The notes under the pieces: generated by a model | Told to the model about the DNA's origin: nothing | Database searches by the model: none | Seen by the model: the letters and a program-made list of their open reading frames with translations, nothing else | Assembly: GCA_018822845.1 (NCBI GenBank) | Contig: JAHJJD010000006.1 | Location: forward strand, 1 to 64,000 | Source of the DNA: Gammaproteobacteria bacterium | GTDB lineage: Bacteria > Pseudomonadota > Gammaproteobacteria > Thiotrichales > Thiotrichaceae | Direction: 5' to 3' | DNA: 64,000 bases | Program-made: the position numbers and the translations under genes | Part shown: piece after piece, positions 52,369 through 61,430 of the stretch | How the letters are laid out: the number at the start of each line of letters is the position of its first letter | How positions within the stretch are numbered: the first letter of the stretch is position 1

Positions 52369-53265
52369 TCAATCGGCTGTGAACCTCGACTGAATGTCCC
52401 GCCAGGCACTCGCCCCACGGCGCAATACTTGCCAGCTACGGGTAGCGTAAACGCGCTGCAATTCGGCTTGCATATTTGCCAGTTCCTGCCGAGCCTGTGC
52501 TAAATCGCTTTGCAGGCCAGCCCAGGTATCCTGGGAGGATTGCAATGGCTTCAGCGGCAGGCTGGCGGATTCCCTCGCGCTTTCCTGCACCGGCTGAGCC
52601 ACCACAATGAACTGGTAAGCCATGGCTTCCGGCGTATGGAATGCCGCCAATGCTTCAGGCGTGACTGGCAAACCGGCTGCCTGCAAGCCTTCGCTGATCA
52701 CAGTGTCGGCCAGATCGTGCCAGGTATATTCCAGCACCTGCACGGCGTAACCGGCTTCCTGCAACAGTGCCTGCAAACTGTTGGCAGTAAAGAATTTCAG
52801 GTGGGTAGTATCCAGAATGCCGCTGTTTTCATACTGGAAATTGCCGCCCAGCAACTCCAGCCGCACCGAAGCATGGGCAACGTTTGGAACAGAAAGCAGC
52901 AATTGCCCTTCATCCAGCAGCAGTGGTTTGAGGCGTTGCAGCAACCCGACAGGATCTTTCAGGTGTTCCAGCACATCCACCAGGGTAATGGCATCGAACT
53001 TTTCGAATTCGAGCGCATCCAGGCTGTGCGGGTCATCCAGATCTTGCGTGAAAACATAATCGCAGAAACAGCTCGCCTGCCATGCTGTACGCGGGTCGCT
53101 ATCCACGCCAATAATGGTGGCTTCGCAATGTTCCTTGAGCAGTTTCGACATATTGCCAACGCCGCAACCCAGCTCCAACACATGCGCATAGAGCGGTACG
53201 CGGCGCGCAATCTGGCTGTGTGAGTGGTTGTCATGCAATGGCAAGTTGTGTTCGGCCTTATTCAT
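52369..53265 (-). CDS. SAM methyltransferase with C-terminal coiled coil
   Basis: The 298-residue protein has motif I HVLELGCGVGNMSKLLKEHC (about residues 28-47) and FDAITLVDVLEHLKDPVGLL, as in Methyltransf_23 enzymes. The last about 50 residues are a coiled coil (AQARQELANMQAELQRVYAT) ending RSWQVLRRGASAW. ATG 53265 overlaps the acyltransferase stop by eight bases. In ABC-exported O-antigens a methyl or phosphate cap stops growth and is read by Wzt; this enzyme is the candidate capper here. Confidence 0.85.
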   Translation of the reverse strand: MNKAEHNLPLHDNHSHSQIARRVPLYAHVLELGCGVGNMSKLLKEHCEATIIGVDSDPRTAWQASCFCDYVFTQDLDDPHSLDALEFEKFDAITLVDVLEHLKDPVGLLQRLKPLLLDEGQLLLSVPNVAHASVRLELLGGNFQYENSGILDTTHLKFFTANSLQALLQEAGYAVQVLEYTWHDLADTVISEGLQAAGLPVTPEALAAFHTPEAMAYQFIVVAQPVQESARESASLPLKPLQSSQDTWAGLQSDLAQARQELANMQAELQRVYATRSWQVLRRGASAWRDIQSRFTAD

Positions 53266-54166
53266 GGTTGTTATCCCGTTGTAACAGCGGTAACGCAGGC
53301 CATAACCACCAGTGTCCGGGATTTTCCCTGATCCTTGTCTCCAACTGGCTGGCAAGCTGGCGCATCATCGCTGGTTCATTGTGGTCATCCGGATCAAGCA
53401 GGGCTGAAAATTCCGCGCTTACCCGTCCATTCCCCTGATCGCGCATGAAGAAGGGCGCGACCACTGCCTCTGTTTTTTTTGCAATCCTGTAAATACCGGC
53501 AGGTAATCCAATCCTACTACCAAGAAAGGGGACTGTCACGCTGCCGCTGTGCCCATTTGGGTACGGAACATCAAAAATCAATGCAATCAGATGCTTGTCC
53601 AGCGCCCTGTAAAGTGGCCGCAAGTCGTTTCCCTCCACCAGAAACGGCCCGCCTAATGCCTGTTGCAGGCGTTGCAGCTTGAATAAACGGTGACGGTATT
53701 CAGCCGGATGCAGGCCGTGTATATTTTCATCACCGCCATCGCGGGTAATGGTGCCGGTGGTGTGACCGAGTGCGCGCATGGCCGGGCCAGCCATCCAGAA
53801 ACGTCCGAAATGCCCACCGGTCAGCAGCACCCGCCGACCTTGCCTGCGGGCTTCCGCCACTGCCTCGAAACCGTGCAACTCCACGATGTCGCTGATCGGC
53901 TGGTGTTGCAGATACCAGGTATCCAGCGCTTCCTGTTCCACCATGCGGTAATAATCATCCAGCCAGCCATCGAGTTGCGCAGCGGTTGCATCCGGCAAGG
54001 CTGCCTGCATTTGGGTACGGATTACACTTTCCTCTGCCTGCCTGCGCTGGCGAAAAATAGCTGCCTGACCCGCCGCCAGCCGGTAGCCTAGCGCAGGTCG
54101 TAGATGCGCATACGCCGGAAACAGCAGCTTGTAACGGATGGAAAAGGTATCAGGCCGCCAGCGCAT
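53258..54166 (-). CDS. LpxL-like acyltransferase-fold protein with altered active site
   Basis: The 302-residue protein follows the lipid A acyltransferase plan: GRRVLLTGGHFGRFWMAGPA, FLVEGNDLRPLYRAL and VTVPFLGSRIGLPAGIYRIA. The expected HX4D/E site reads HFGRFW (about residues 118-123), so the acidic partner is missing. It may be inactive, use another residue, or acylate a different substrate. It lies between wzt and the methyltransferase gene in the O-antigen operon; its start overlaps the wzt end by 17 bp. Confidence 0.75.
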   Translation of the reverse strand: MRWRPDTFSIRYKLLFPAYAHLRPALGYRLAAGQAAIFRQRRQAEESVIRTQMQAALPDATAAQLDGWLDDYYRMVEQEALDTWYLQHQPISDIVELHGFEAVAEARRQGRRVLLTGGHFGRFWMAGPAMRALGHTTGTITRDGGDENIHGLHPAEYRHRLFKLQRLQQALGGPFLVEGNDLRPLYRALDKHLIALIFDVPYPNGHSGSVTVPFLGSRIGLPAGIYRIAKKTEAVVAPFFMRDQGNGRVSAEFSALLDPDDHNEPAMMRQLASQLETRIRENPGHWWLWPALPLLQRDNNHE

Positions 54167-55373
54167 CTTCCGCCACCTCTACCGTTTCCCAGCGATGTGG
54201 CAGCCAGACCATGCCTATACCCTGCTGCTGCCCGGCTTGTTGCACGCGGAAATGGCAGCAACGTTCGCGCGAGTCGTAGACATGCACGCCGCTGCTGTCG
54301 ATCAGCCAGACTTCCAGACAGTATTCGCCGGAAAGCAGTGGCAAGCGATCAATGGTGAATTTCGTGGCAATTACGCCCTCGCCTAGCGGCTGCATGGCTA
54401 CGCCATCGTGCAGGGTGCTGATGCCGTAACACTGAATATTGTCATTGCGGCGAATAACAATGCCTGCGTGGATGTCGGATAGCGGGCGGTCGCCACAGCT
54501 GGCATGGAGGGTGACGCTGAACGGGGCGTGGGTCTGGAAGATATTGTTGTTGAGGGTGACGGAGAGCAAAGAAACCCCTCCTAACCTCCCCTTGTCAGGG
54601 GAGGGACAAGACGCTCCTGCACTCTTACCCTCCTCCCTATTTCTTCCTCGCACATCATCCTGATACGCATCCACCACTACTTGCGCATCGCCCAGCATCC
54701 GCACCCTGCCCCGCTCCAGCCATACGGCCTGACGGCACATTTCGCGCACCTGATAGAGATTGTGGGAACAGAACACCAGCGTTGCGCCACCGCTGAGGAT
54801 TTCCCGCATCCGGTCGAGCGACTTTTTCTGGAAGTATTGATCGCCAACGGAAAGCGCTTCGTCCACGATCAGTACGTCCGGCTCAATCACGGCAGAGATG
54901 GAGAACACCAACCGTACTACCATGCCGCTGGAATAGTTTTTCACCGGCTGGTGGATAAATTCGCCCAGTTCGGCGAAGGCCAGCACTTGCGGCAGTTTCT
55001 GTGCGATTTCGCCATGCGCAAGGCCGCGCAAGGCCAGCCCCATGCGGGCATTTTCCTCGCCACTGAATTCGGACTGCAAGCCACTACCCAGTTCCAGCAA
55101 GGCCGAGCGCCTGCCGCGCACCTCGCATAGGCCAGTGCTGGGTGGCAGGTTGCCCGCCAGCATTTTCAGTAAAGTGCTCTTGCCCGCGCCGTTGTCACCG
55201 ACGATTCCCAACGAATCGCCTGCCCGCACATCCAGACTGACATCCTGCAAAGCGTGGAAATGGGTATGGCGCGGTTTGCGTAGCAGCCATTCCAGCAAGG
55301 CGTCACGCGGATGCTGGTATTGGCGGTAGGCAACTCCGGCCTGCTCCAGACGAATGGCAATTTCCACACTCAC
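54150..55373 (-). CDS. wzt: O-antigen ABC transporter ATPase with C-terminal glycan-binding domain
   Basis: The 407-residue protein has Walker A GDNGAGKST (about 60-68), the signature in KNYSSGMVVRLVFS and Walker B VLIVDEALSVGD. A C-terminal domain from about residue 270 should recognise the capped O-antigen, as in Wzt of serotypes O8/O9a. Between the domains a Ser/Gly/Pro stretch (CPSPDKGRLGG) is encoded by a GC-rich repeat element. The start is GTG at 55373, overlapping the wzm stop as GTGA. Confidence 0.9.
   Translation of the reverse strand: MSVEIAIRLEQAGVAYRQYQHPRDALLEWLLRKPRHTHFHALQDVSLDVRAGDSLGIVGDNGAGKSTLLKMLAGNLPPSTGLCEVRGRRSALLELGSGLQSEFSGEENARMGLALRGLAHGEIAQKLPQVLAFAELGEFIHQPVKNYSSGMVVRLVFSISAVIEPDVLIVDEALSVGDQYFQKKSLDRMREILSGGATLVFCSHNLYQVREMCRQAVWLERGRVRMLGDAQVVVDAYQDDVRGRNREEGKSAGASCPSPDKGRLGGVSLLSVTLNNNIFQTHAPFSVTLHASCGDRPLSDIHAGIVIRRNDNIQCYGISTLHDGVAMQPLGEGVIATKFTIDRLPLLSGEYCLEVWLIDSSGVHVYDSRERCCHFRVQQAGQQQGIGMVWLPHRWETVEVAEDALAA
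54570..54643. repeat. GC-rich short repeat in the wzt interdomain linker
   Basis: ACCCCTCCTAACCTCCCCTT is followed by GTCAGGGGAGGGACAAG, giving a hairpin of the family at 1382-1531. It is translated in frame between the ATPase and the glycan-binding domain. Confidence 0.7.
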
Positions 55374-56143
55374 AGCACATACCTCGCCCGTGGCATCAGG
55401 CGCTGGAACAACAGCACCGCCAGCCCAAGTGACAGCAGCGCCAGCATCAGCAGCACAGCAAAGGTTTCCCACGGAAACACGCCATCCAGCAACACTGCCC
55501 GATAAGCCTGCACCAGTTGCGCCAGAGGATTCCAGGCAAACCACGCATGGAATTTTTCCGGCACAGCTTGCTGCGGATACACAATCGGGGAAACCAGCAG
55601 CAGCACGCTCAGCAGCGGCGGCATCATCTGCCGCAAGTCGCGCAGGAATACGCCCAGCACCGCCAGCCCATACGCCAGTGCCAGCGACAGCAGCACCCGT
55701 AACAGCAGCAACGGCGGATAAAGAAAGACGCTTTGCCAGTGACATTGCCCCTGCACACACAGCCACAGCAGCAACAGACCGACCGACAGTAACTCCAGCA
55801 CCAGCGACGCCCCTACCGGCAACAGCGGCAGCAAGGCAGGAGGCAAAGGGGAATTGAGCAGCAAATCGCGCCGCTCGGCAAGAATGGCGGGAGCACGCAC
55901 CAGCACTTCCGCCAGCGCATTGAACACACTCAACCCGGCAAACAGCCAGACGGCAAAGCTTGCCGAATCAGTCTGCGTTCCCAGCCGCAGTTGCAGCACT
56001 TCGCCAAACACCAGCGCGTAAACCAGCAGCATGAACAGCGGTTGCGCCAGTAACCAGAACACGCCCAGCACGGTTCCGGCATAACGTTCCTGTACGTCGC
56101 GCCGCAGCAGTTGCCAGAGCAATGTCAGTCTGGCCATGTTCAC
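55370..56143 (-). CDS. wzm: O-antigen ABC transporter permease
   Basis: The 257-residue protein has six hydrophobic segments and the ABC-2 start RDVQERYAGTVLGVFWLLAQ with PLFMLLVYALVFGEVL after it, plus LVSPIVYPQQAVPEKFHAWF with FAWNPLAQLVQAYR near the end, as in Wzm/TagG permeases. The start is GTG overlapping the parvulin stop; ATG at 56137 is possible. With Wzt it exports lipid-linked O-antigen across the inner membrane. Confidence 0.92.
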   Translation of the reverse strand: MNMARLTLLWQLLRRDVQERYAGTVLGVFWLLAQPLFMLLVYALVFGEVLQLRLGTQTDSASFAVWLFAGLSVFNALAEVLVRAPAILAERRDLLLNSPLPPALLPLLPVGASLVLELLSVGLLLLWLCVQGQCHWQSVFLYPPLLLLRVLLSLALAYGLAVLGVFLRDLRQMMPPLLSVLLLVSPIVYPQQAVPEKFHAWFAWNPLAQLVQAYRAVLLDGVFPWETFAVLLMLALLSLGLAVLLFQRLMPRARYVL

Positions 56144-56907
56144 ATGCCTGCGGGTTTCGCTTGTTCAGCAAGTTTTGCCCCTGCTGTTTGGCGGTACTGC
56201 TCACGTAAGCTTTCCAGCAGGGCTTTTTCCTGCGCCTGGCGGTGTTCCTGCTGCAATTCGGTGATGATTTCCGGCTTCACCTCGTCCAGTGAACGGGTTT
56301 CCGGCTCCTTTTTATCCATGAAATACAGCAACCAGGCAGTGCCACGATGGACAATAATGCTACTGAGTGGATGTTCCTCGGTCAGCTTTTCTGCGGCATC
56401 AAAGAAAACATCCGGCTTCTGCCCCTGGTGGAACCACTGGCTGTCACCTTCGCTCAACTTGCGGTCAGCCGCTTCACTGTGCTGGAGTACGGCAATCCTG
56501 AAATCGAGCTGGCCGGAATCGATTTGGCTGCGAAGCGCTTCCAGCTTGTTACGCACTGTCTCTTCCTTGTCCCCGCTGGCGTCCATTTCCAGTACGCGCA
56601 CCCGCAGGCGTAACGGTAACCTGTATTGCTTGTCCTTGCGTGCCTGATAGATTTCTTCGGCACGCGCCTCGAAGTCCGGCATGCCTTCGCCCACACTGGC
56701 TTCCAGCGCCAGACGGGCAAGCTGATCCTTGCGGAATTCCTCTACCAGTTTGAGCAGTTCGGGGTTCTTGTCCAACCCTTTGCTCAAGCCCTTTGCGGCC
56801 AAGGCATCACGGATGAACAGGTTTTCGGCGGACGATACGGGGGTGTCGGCGGCATGAGCCGTCAGGGAAAGCGCGCACAGCAGCGCGATGGCAAAATTAC
56901 GCAGCAT
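56140..56907 (-). CDS. Periplasmic parvulin-type peptidyl-prolyl isomerase
   Basis: The 255-residue protein has a signal peptide (FAIALLCALSLTAHAA), a helical chaperone-like region (about 25-105) and a PpiC-type domain with RVRVLEMDASGD, FRIAVLQHSEAADRKLSEGD, and SSIIVHRGTAWLLYFMDKKE. It is the first gene of the operon and overlaps wzm by four bases. It probably helps fold an outer-membrane or periplasmic partner, but why it is coupled to O-antigen export is unclear. Confidence 0.83.
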   Translation of the reverse strand: MLRNFAIALLCALSLTAHAADTPVSSAENLFIRDALAAKGLSKGLDKNPELLKLVEEFRKDQLARLALEASVGEGMPDFEARAEEIYQARKDKQYRLPLRLRVRVLEMDASGDKEETVRNKLEALRSQIDSGQLDFRIAVLQHSEAADRKLSEGDSQWFHQGQKPDVFFDAAEKLTEEHPLSSIIVHRGTAWLLYFMDKKEPETRSLDEVKPEIITELQQEHRQAQEKALLESLREQYRQTAGAKLAEQAKPAGM

Positions 56908-56983
56908 AAGCTTCAGAACCAGTTAGCAAGCCAGAAAAACAGGCAGGGATGGAGAATACTCCACCCCTGCCACCAGTCAGGTA

Positions 56984-58540
56984 TTAGTCACGCTGGATTT
57001 TGTGCGGCATGGCATCGCCCAGGCGATGGCCACCCGTGCCGCCGGTAGTGCCTTCGATAAAGGCTACACCCGTTGCAGGAACACCTTTGTAGATGTTGCT
57101 ATCCGCTGCGTAAACCGCTGGCGAAGCACTATAAGCTGTTGCCGAGACAAAGCCATTGGACAGGTCATAGTCAGGGAACGACAAACGCGCCCAGCCACTG
57201 ATGAATGGCCCCACGCTCAGGGTCTGCTTCGCCGGGCTGGACAAGACTGTCCGCGTGGCGTTGTAGGACAGATCCGTCGACTTGAAGCTGATGACATTGA
57301 CCTCACGCAGCAAGCGGCTGGAATCATCCACGGTAGCATTAATGCCTACCGGTGGAGAGAAGCCGAAGCCACCGCTGGTCACACCGCCACCTGTTGGTGC
57401 AGTCCAGTTGGCACGACCTTCTTCACGGTCATAGATACCGTTTTCGAAGTTGGCCAGCACATCGGTTTTGGCGGCATGGATGCCGTGTTTCTTCATCGGG
57501 AAGGTCACTACCCAGTCAGTATGACCGTCATAACCGAAAGTAGAATCCAGGTAGTATTCGTTCATCAGGTTGGGCGCGAGCAATACGTGCGCCAGCGGAT
57601 ACGGGTTGGTTCCGCAAGCAGGCGTCAGGGCATCGCCATCATTCAAACAGGCATCCTGCGTCTGTTGCCAGTTGGTAATGACCAGCTCTGCTTCGCCAGA
57701 AGGTTTCCTGACCATGACGCTACTCTTGGATACGTCACCAGAGGCCAGTGATGGCAGCAGGAATTTATCAGGGTCATGGGACAGGTAATGTTGTGCCTGG
57801 GTGCTGTAGTTGTCGATGGCGACCGGATCAAGCGCGAACGCGGAACCAGCCGCCACATTCAGTACCGCAGAGGAACCAAACAGGCCACCGGTTGGTGCAC
57901 TCAGCCCCTTGGCCGCAGCCCCAGCGCCTTGGGCAAAGGCTCCGCTGATCCATGCATCTTCGACCGATTTACAGTCAGCTGGCTTGCCGTTGTGATGCAG
58001 GACACCCGCCTTTACCGCTGCATCTTCCACCACGCCCATTTCAATAACTTCGACATAACCTTCACGGGTATCTGCCGCAGAGACATTCTTGTAAAGGTTA
58101 TGGCCGGTAAACGGCACTACGGATTCACAGCGGCTCTTGCCATTGGCATCTTTTGCCTCACAGTCTGCTGCTGCTTCCAGTGGCAGGGCGCAAGTCCTGT
58201 CGGTGGTGCGCAGATGGCCAATCAGGTTACCCGCGCCATCCGGGCCAGCCCTGACAGTGCCACTCCAGACATCTTCCGGCGACATGTACAGGTTGAAGTC
58301 GAGGATATCGTTACTGTATTTGCCTTCGCGGAAGCGGATTTTGACAGCCTTGGTCTGGTCAGTGGAATTCACCAGATTGATATTGGTCTGATAGCCTTCT
58401 TCGGCATTGAAGTAAGGGAACAATAGAACCTGACCAGTTCCGTCCGGGTTCAAATGCACAGCCTGCGCGCTCGTGATGACCCCCACAGCGCCAAGGATGC
58501 CTGCCGAGACGCCCATGGCGATTTTATGTTTTGTGAACAC
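56984..58540 (-). CDS. Large secreted protein of unknown function
   Basis: The 518-residue protein has a signal peptide (MGVSAGILGAVGVITSAQA, cleavage near residue 27). The mature start is VHLNPDGTGQVLLFPYFNAE, with NINLVNSTDQTKAVKIRFRE after it. The rest is beta-rich and polar with few cysteines (CESV, CKSV, DACLND, PACGT), likely disulfide-bonded. I know similar proteins only as uncharacterised. It stands alone, upstream of no operon partner. Its closeness to type II secretion genes makes it a possible T2SS substrate; that is a guess. Confidence 0.7.
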   Translation of the reverse strand: MFTKHKIAMGVSAGILGAVGVITSAQAVHLNPDGTGQVLLFPYFNAEEGYQTNINLVNSTDQTKAVKIRFREGKYSNDILDFNLYMSPEDVWSGTVRAGPDGAGNLIGHLRTTDRTCALPLEAAADCEAKDANGKSRCESVVPFTGHNLYKNVSAADTREGYVEVIEMGVVEDAAVKAGVLHHNGKPADCKSVEDAWISGAFAQGAGAAAKGLSAPTGGLFGSSAVLNVAAGSAFALDPVAIDNYSTQAQHYLSHDPDKFLLPSLASGDVSKSSVMVRKPSGEAELVITNWQQTQDACLNDGDALTPACGTNPYPLAHVLLAPNLMNEYYLDSTFGYDGHTDWVVTFPMKKHGIHAAKTDVLANFENGIYDREEGRANWTAPTGGGVTSGGFGFSPPVGINATVDDSSRLLREVNVISFKSTDLSYNATRTVLSSPAKQTLSVGPFISGWARLSFPDYDLSNGFVSATAYSASPAVYAADSNIYKGVPATGVAFIEGTTGGTGGHRLGDAMPHKIQRD

Positions 58541-58690
58541 TTGCGTGCCTCCTCATTCTATCTTTTCTATTTATTGACGGAGTGTAATCAGATGTTTTTT
58601 TATTAATTTTTTTGTTCCCGAACCCAAACCGGCCCCAGAGCAACATGCGGATATTATACGATAGCAAAGCAGTTTAACTTATACCTATCA

Positions 58691-59098
58691 TTACTCTTTT
58701 ATATACCGCCAGTCAGAAAACCAGCCTTCCTTGACCCAGGTTTCAACAATATCATCCGTGCTCTCAACCGGCTTGGGCAGGCCGCGCATTTTCATACTGA
58801 CAGCGACCGTCAGCATGACATTGCAGCGCTTGCCACTGTCATCACAGCTGACCTGGTTCACTTCGGCCCGGCTCCACAAACCGGTGCCATGAATCATGTT
58901 CCTGAAATTCCTCAACGGTACTGTCTGCTTGAAAGCATCCGTGTAATAGTGGTAAGCCTGCTCCAGGTCGCCACTGATCAGATAGTCCCAGCGTTTCTGG
59001 GCAGATTCAGCCACGGTTTTTTCCGCTGACAGGCCACAACCTGCCAGCAGGAATAAAATGTACAAACCCACAGCCAAGCGGAAAGCTTTAATTAACAT
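58691..59098 (-). CDS. Small lipoprotein co-transcribed with gspD
   Basis: The 135-residue protein has a lipobox FLLAGCGLS (Cys about 22) and a compact domain with RWDYLISGDLEQAYHYYTDA, which suggests an NTF2-like fold. Its start overlaps the gspD stop by 11 bases, so it belongs to the secretion operon. A pilotin-like role for the secretin is possible but the fold differs from known pilotins. Confidence 0.65.
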   Translation of the reverse strand: MLIKAFRLAVGLYILFLLAGCGLSAEKTVAESAQKRWDYLISGDLEQAYHYYTDAFKQTVPLRNFRNMIHGTGLWSRAEVNQVSCDDSGKRCNVMLTVAVSMKMRGLPKPVESTDDIVETWVKEGWFSDWRYIKE

Positions 59099-61304
59099 AT
59101 TGCCCTCTCAGTTGCGGCAGGAATTTATCCCCATCCATCAGACGCTTCATGCGGTCACGCATTTCCTCACCCGTTTTAACCAGATCACGTTGGCTCCTGG
59201 CTACGGTCGGCGTGATCAGCACCAGCAATTCGGTACGTTTGCCGCTGCTGCTGCTGCCACTGAACAGGCCACCCACTACCGGTACCTTGCTCAGGCCCGG
59301 CACACCGTTACGGCCATCCGTTGAGTTATCCCGGATCAAGCCACCCAATACAATGGTTTCACCCGACTTGACGGCCACGTTACTCTTGATATTGCGTTGC
59401 AGGAAACTGCGGTTACCCGTTGCCGAGTCAATTTCACCCACATCGGTAATATCCTGCTGGATGTCCATTTTGACCAAACCGTTGGTATTGACATGTGGCG
59501 TCACCTGCAAGGAAACACCCGTATCCTTGTACTGCACCGTCGTCGCCGTCGTCAGTGTCCCACCGGTACCCGGTGTTGACAGGCTACCGGTAAAAATTGG
59601 CTGCTGGTCACCCACCCGGATCGAAGCTGTCTGGTTATCCAGCACCAGAACGGACGGCGAAGACAGCACCCTAACCTTGGACTCACGTGCCAGGGCGTTG
59701 ATGGCTCCCAATACCCGCTCTGCACCCAAGGTTGTCGAGAACGAGAATCCACCCGGCTCGGCAGCCAGATCGCCCAGCCCTTTGGCCCCAAACGCATTAC
59801 CGTTGTTCTTGAAGTACCATTGCAGGCCGTATTCCAGCCCGTCGGTCAGGGTCACCTCCATGATGGAGGCTTCCACCTGTACCTGCATCGGCATTACGTC
59901 GATGCGCTTGAGCGCTTCCAGAATCTGTTGATAGGTATCATCAGCCGACATGATCATCAGCGAGTTGTTGGTCTTGTCAGCTACGATGCGTACTTCCGCA
60001 TCTGGATCAATGCTTACGCCTTCGCTGCTGTCGCCCAGCATGGTTTTGGCGGTGGCCGCACCCGACTGACCATCCGCGCCCACAGTTGCAGGCTCCAGTC
60101 CGGGGGCGAGACTGGAAGTATCACTTCCCGGCAAACGTGTGCTGGAACTGCTTTTCTTACCGCTAAAAATCTGGTTGAGCATATCCGCCAGATGTTCCGC
60201 GTCGCCATTTTGTACCTGGTAAACGAACAATTGCTGGCCTGCCGTTGCACTGACCTGATCGAAGCGGTCTACCCAGTCTTTCATGTCCTTGAGGTAATCG
60301 GGGTTGGCGGAAATGATCATGATGCTGTTCATGTGCTCGATCGGCATAATCTTGATCATACCAGCCATCGGGCTGTTGCCACTTTCACCAAACAGGGCAT
60401 CAAGGTTTTTCGCCACGATTCCAGCTTCCACGTTTTTCACCCGGTACAAACCGACCGACATGCCTTGCAGCACATCCACGTCAAAGGTCTTGATGGTCGC
60501 CAGCAGGTTGGCAAGCTCGGAACTGGTGCCCGCCAAAACCAACAGGTTACGGTTGGAATCAACCCGCACGAAGGCTTCCGGGTTCGCCAGCGGCTCCAGG
60601 ATCTTCTGCATCTCGGCTGCCGGAATGTAGCGCAACGGCACTACCTGAATCCCGTAGCCCGGCGCAATCTTGCCTGCGGAGGGTATGAAACCCCGCCCTT
60701 TCAGATTGGCGCGCGCCGCCACCCGGTAATTGCCGGTATCATCGCGGTACAGTGCCGCACCTTGCGTTTGCAACAGGGATTCGAGGGTCGGGATTAATGC
60801 ATCGCGTGGAATGGGTTCGCTGGAACTGATGGTGACTTCGCCTTCCACCCCCGGCTCTACCGTATAGGTTTCCTTGAGGATATCACCCAGCACGACTTTC
60901 ACCACTTCGCGGATGCTGGCACGTTCGAAATTCAGCGCCACACCAGCGTCTGAACCCTTGCCACCAACTGCCGGGCGCTTGATGTCGGAACGGTAATACT
61001 GCTGGTTACCCATAATCAGCTCCACATCGTCGTCACCTTTACTGGCCTTGGCAGGCTGCATTGCATCCCACGCTGGTGCCGGAGCTGTTTCCCGATAGGC
61101 GACAGGCCGCACGCTCCCGCTATCCACTGGCCTGAGCACAGGATGGGAATAAGTGCTGTCGTCAAGTTCCTTGATGGCTGAACTGCGCTGGAAGCCGCCC
61201 GATTTGACGTTGTCACGGTAACCTGGGCTGTTTTTGATCGACGTACAAGCGGACATAAGTACCGCAACGCTGACCAGCCCAATCATGCTGCCCCTGTAAT
61301 TCAC
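59088..61304 (-). CDS. gspD: Type II secretion system secretin
   Basis: The 738-residue protein has a lipoprotein leader (LVSVAVLMSACTSIKN). N0-N3 domains follow (for example VPLRYIPAAEMQKILEPLA and LLATIKTFDVDVLQGMSVGL), then the secretin core with VRVLSSPSVLVLDNQTASI and ETIVLGGLIRDNSTDGRNGV. It forms the outer-membrane channel of the T2SS. A lipidated secretin of this form could self-target to the outer membrane. It lies 126 bp downstream of gspC. Confidence 0.95.
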   Translation of the reverse strand: MNYRGSMIGLVSVAVLMSACTSIKNSPGYRDNVKSGGFQRSSAIKELDDSTYSHPVLRPVDSGSVRPVAYRETAPAPAWDAMQPAKASKGDDDVELIMGNQQYYRSDIKRPAVGGKGSDAGVALNFERASIREVVKVVLGDILKETYTVEPGVEGEVTISSSEPIPRDALIPTLESLLQTQGAALYRDDTGNYRVAARANLKGRGFIPSAGKIAPGYGIQVVPLRYIPAAEMQKILEPLANPEAFVRVDSNRNLLVLAGTSSELANLLATIKTFDVDVLQGMSVGLYRVKNVEAGIVAKNLDALFGESGNSPMAGMIKIMPIEHMNSIMIISANPDYLKDMKDWVDRFDQVSATAGQQLFVYQVQNGDAEHLADMLNQIFSGKKSSSSTRLPGSDTSSLAPGLEPATVGADGQSGAATAKTMLGDSSEGVSIDPDAEVRIVADKTNNSLMIMSADDTYQQILEALKRIDVMPMQVQVEASIMEVTLTDGLEYGLQWYFKNNGNAFGAKGLGDLAAEPGGFSFSTTLGAERVLGAINALARESKVRVLSSPSVLVLDNQTASIRVGDQQPIFTGSLSTPGTGGTLTTATTVQYKDTGVSLQVTPHVNTNGLVKMDIQQDITDVGEIDSATGNRSFLQRNIKSNVAVKSGETIVLGGLIRDNSTDGRNGVPGLSKVPVVGGLFSGSSSSGKRTELLVLITPTVARSQRDLVKTGEEMRDRMKRLMDGDKFLPQLRGQYVN

Positions 61305-61395
61305 AAAGCTAACCCCATTTTGTTTTTATTCTTTTTCAGCTACATCCCTGTGTAAACAGATATGCATGCGTAATCATCATACTAATCGTTTTATT

Positions 61396-61423
61396 ATCCG
61401 ATAAGAAGTGCAGTTTATCGGAT
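61396..61423. repeat. Inverted repeat between gspC and gspD
   Basis: ATCCGATAA and TTATCGGAT form a nine-bp stem with a ten-base loop. It is only eight bases after the gspC stop and has no T-run on the minus strand, so it may stabilise the gspC message or partly separate gspD expression. Confidence 0.55.
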
Positions 61424-61430
61424 GATCGCT

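Noticed and set aside
61396-61423. The hairpin between gspC and gspD as a rho-independent terminator
   Set aside because: There is no T-run after the stem on the transcribed strand.
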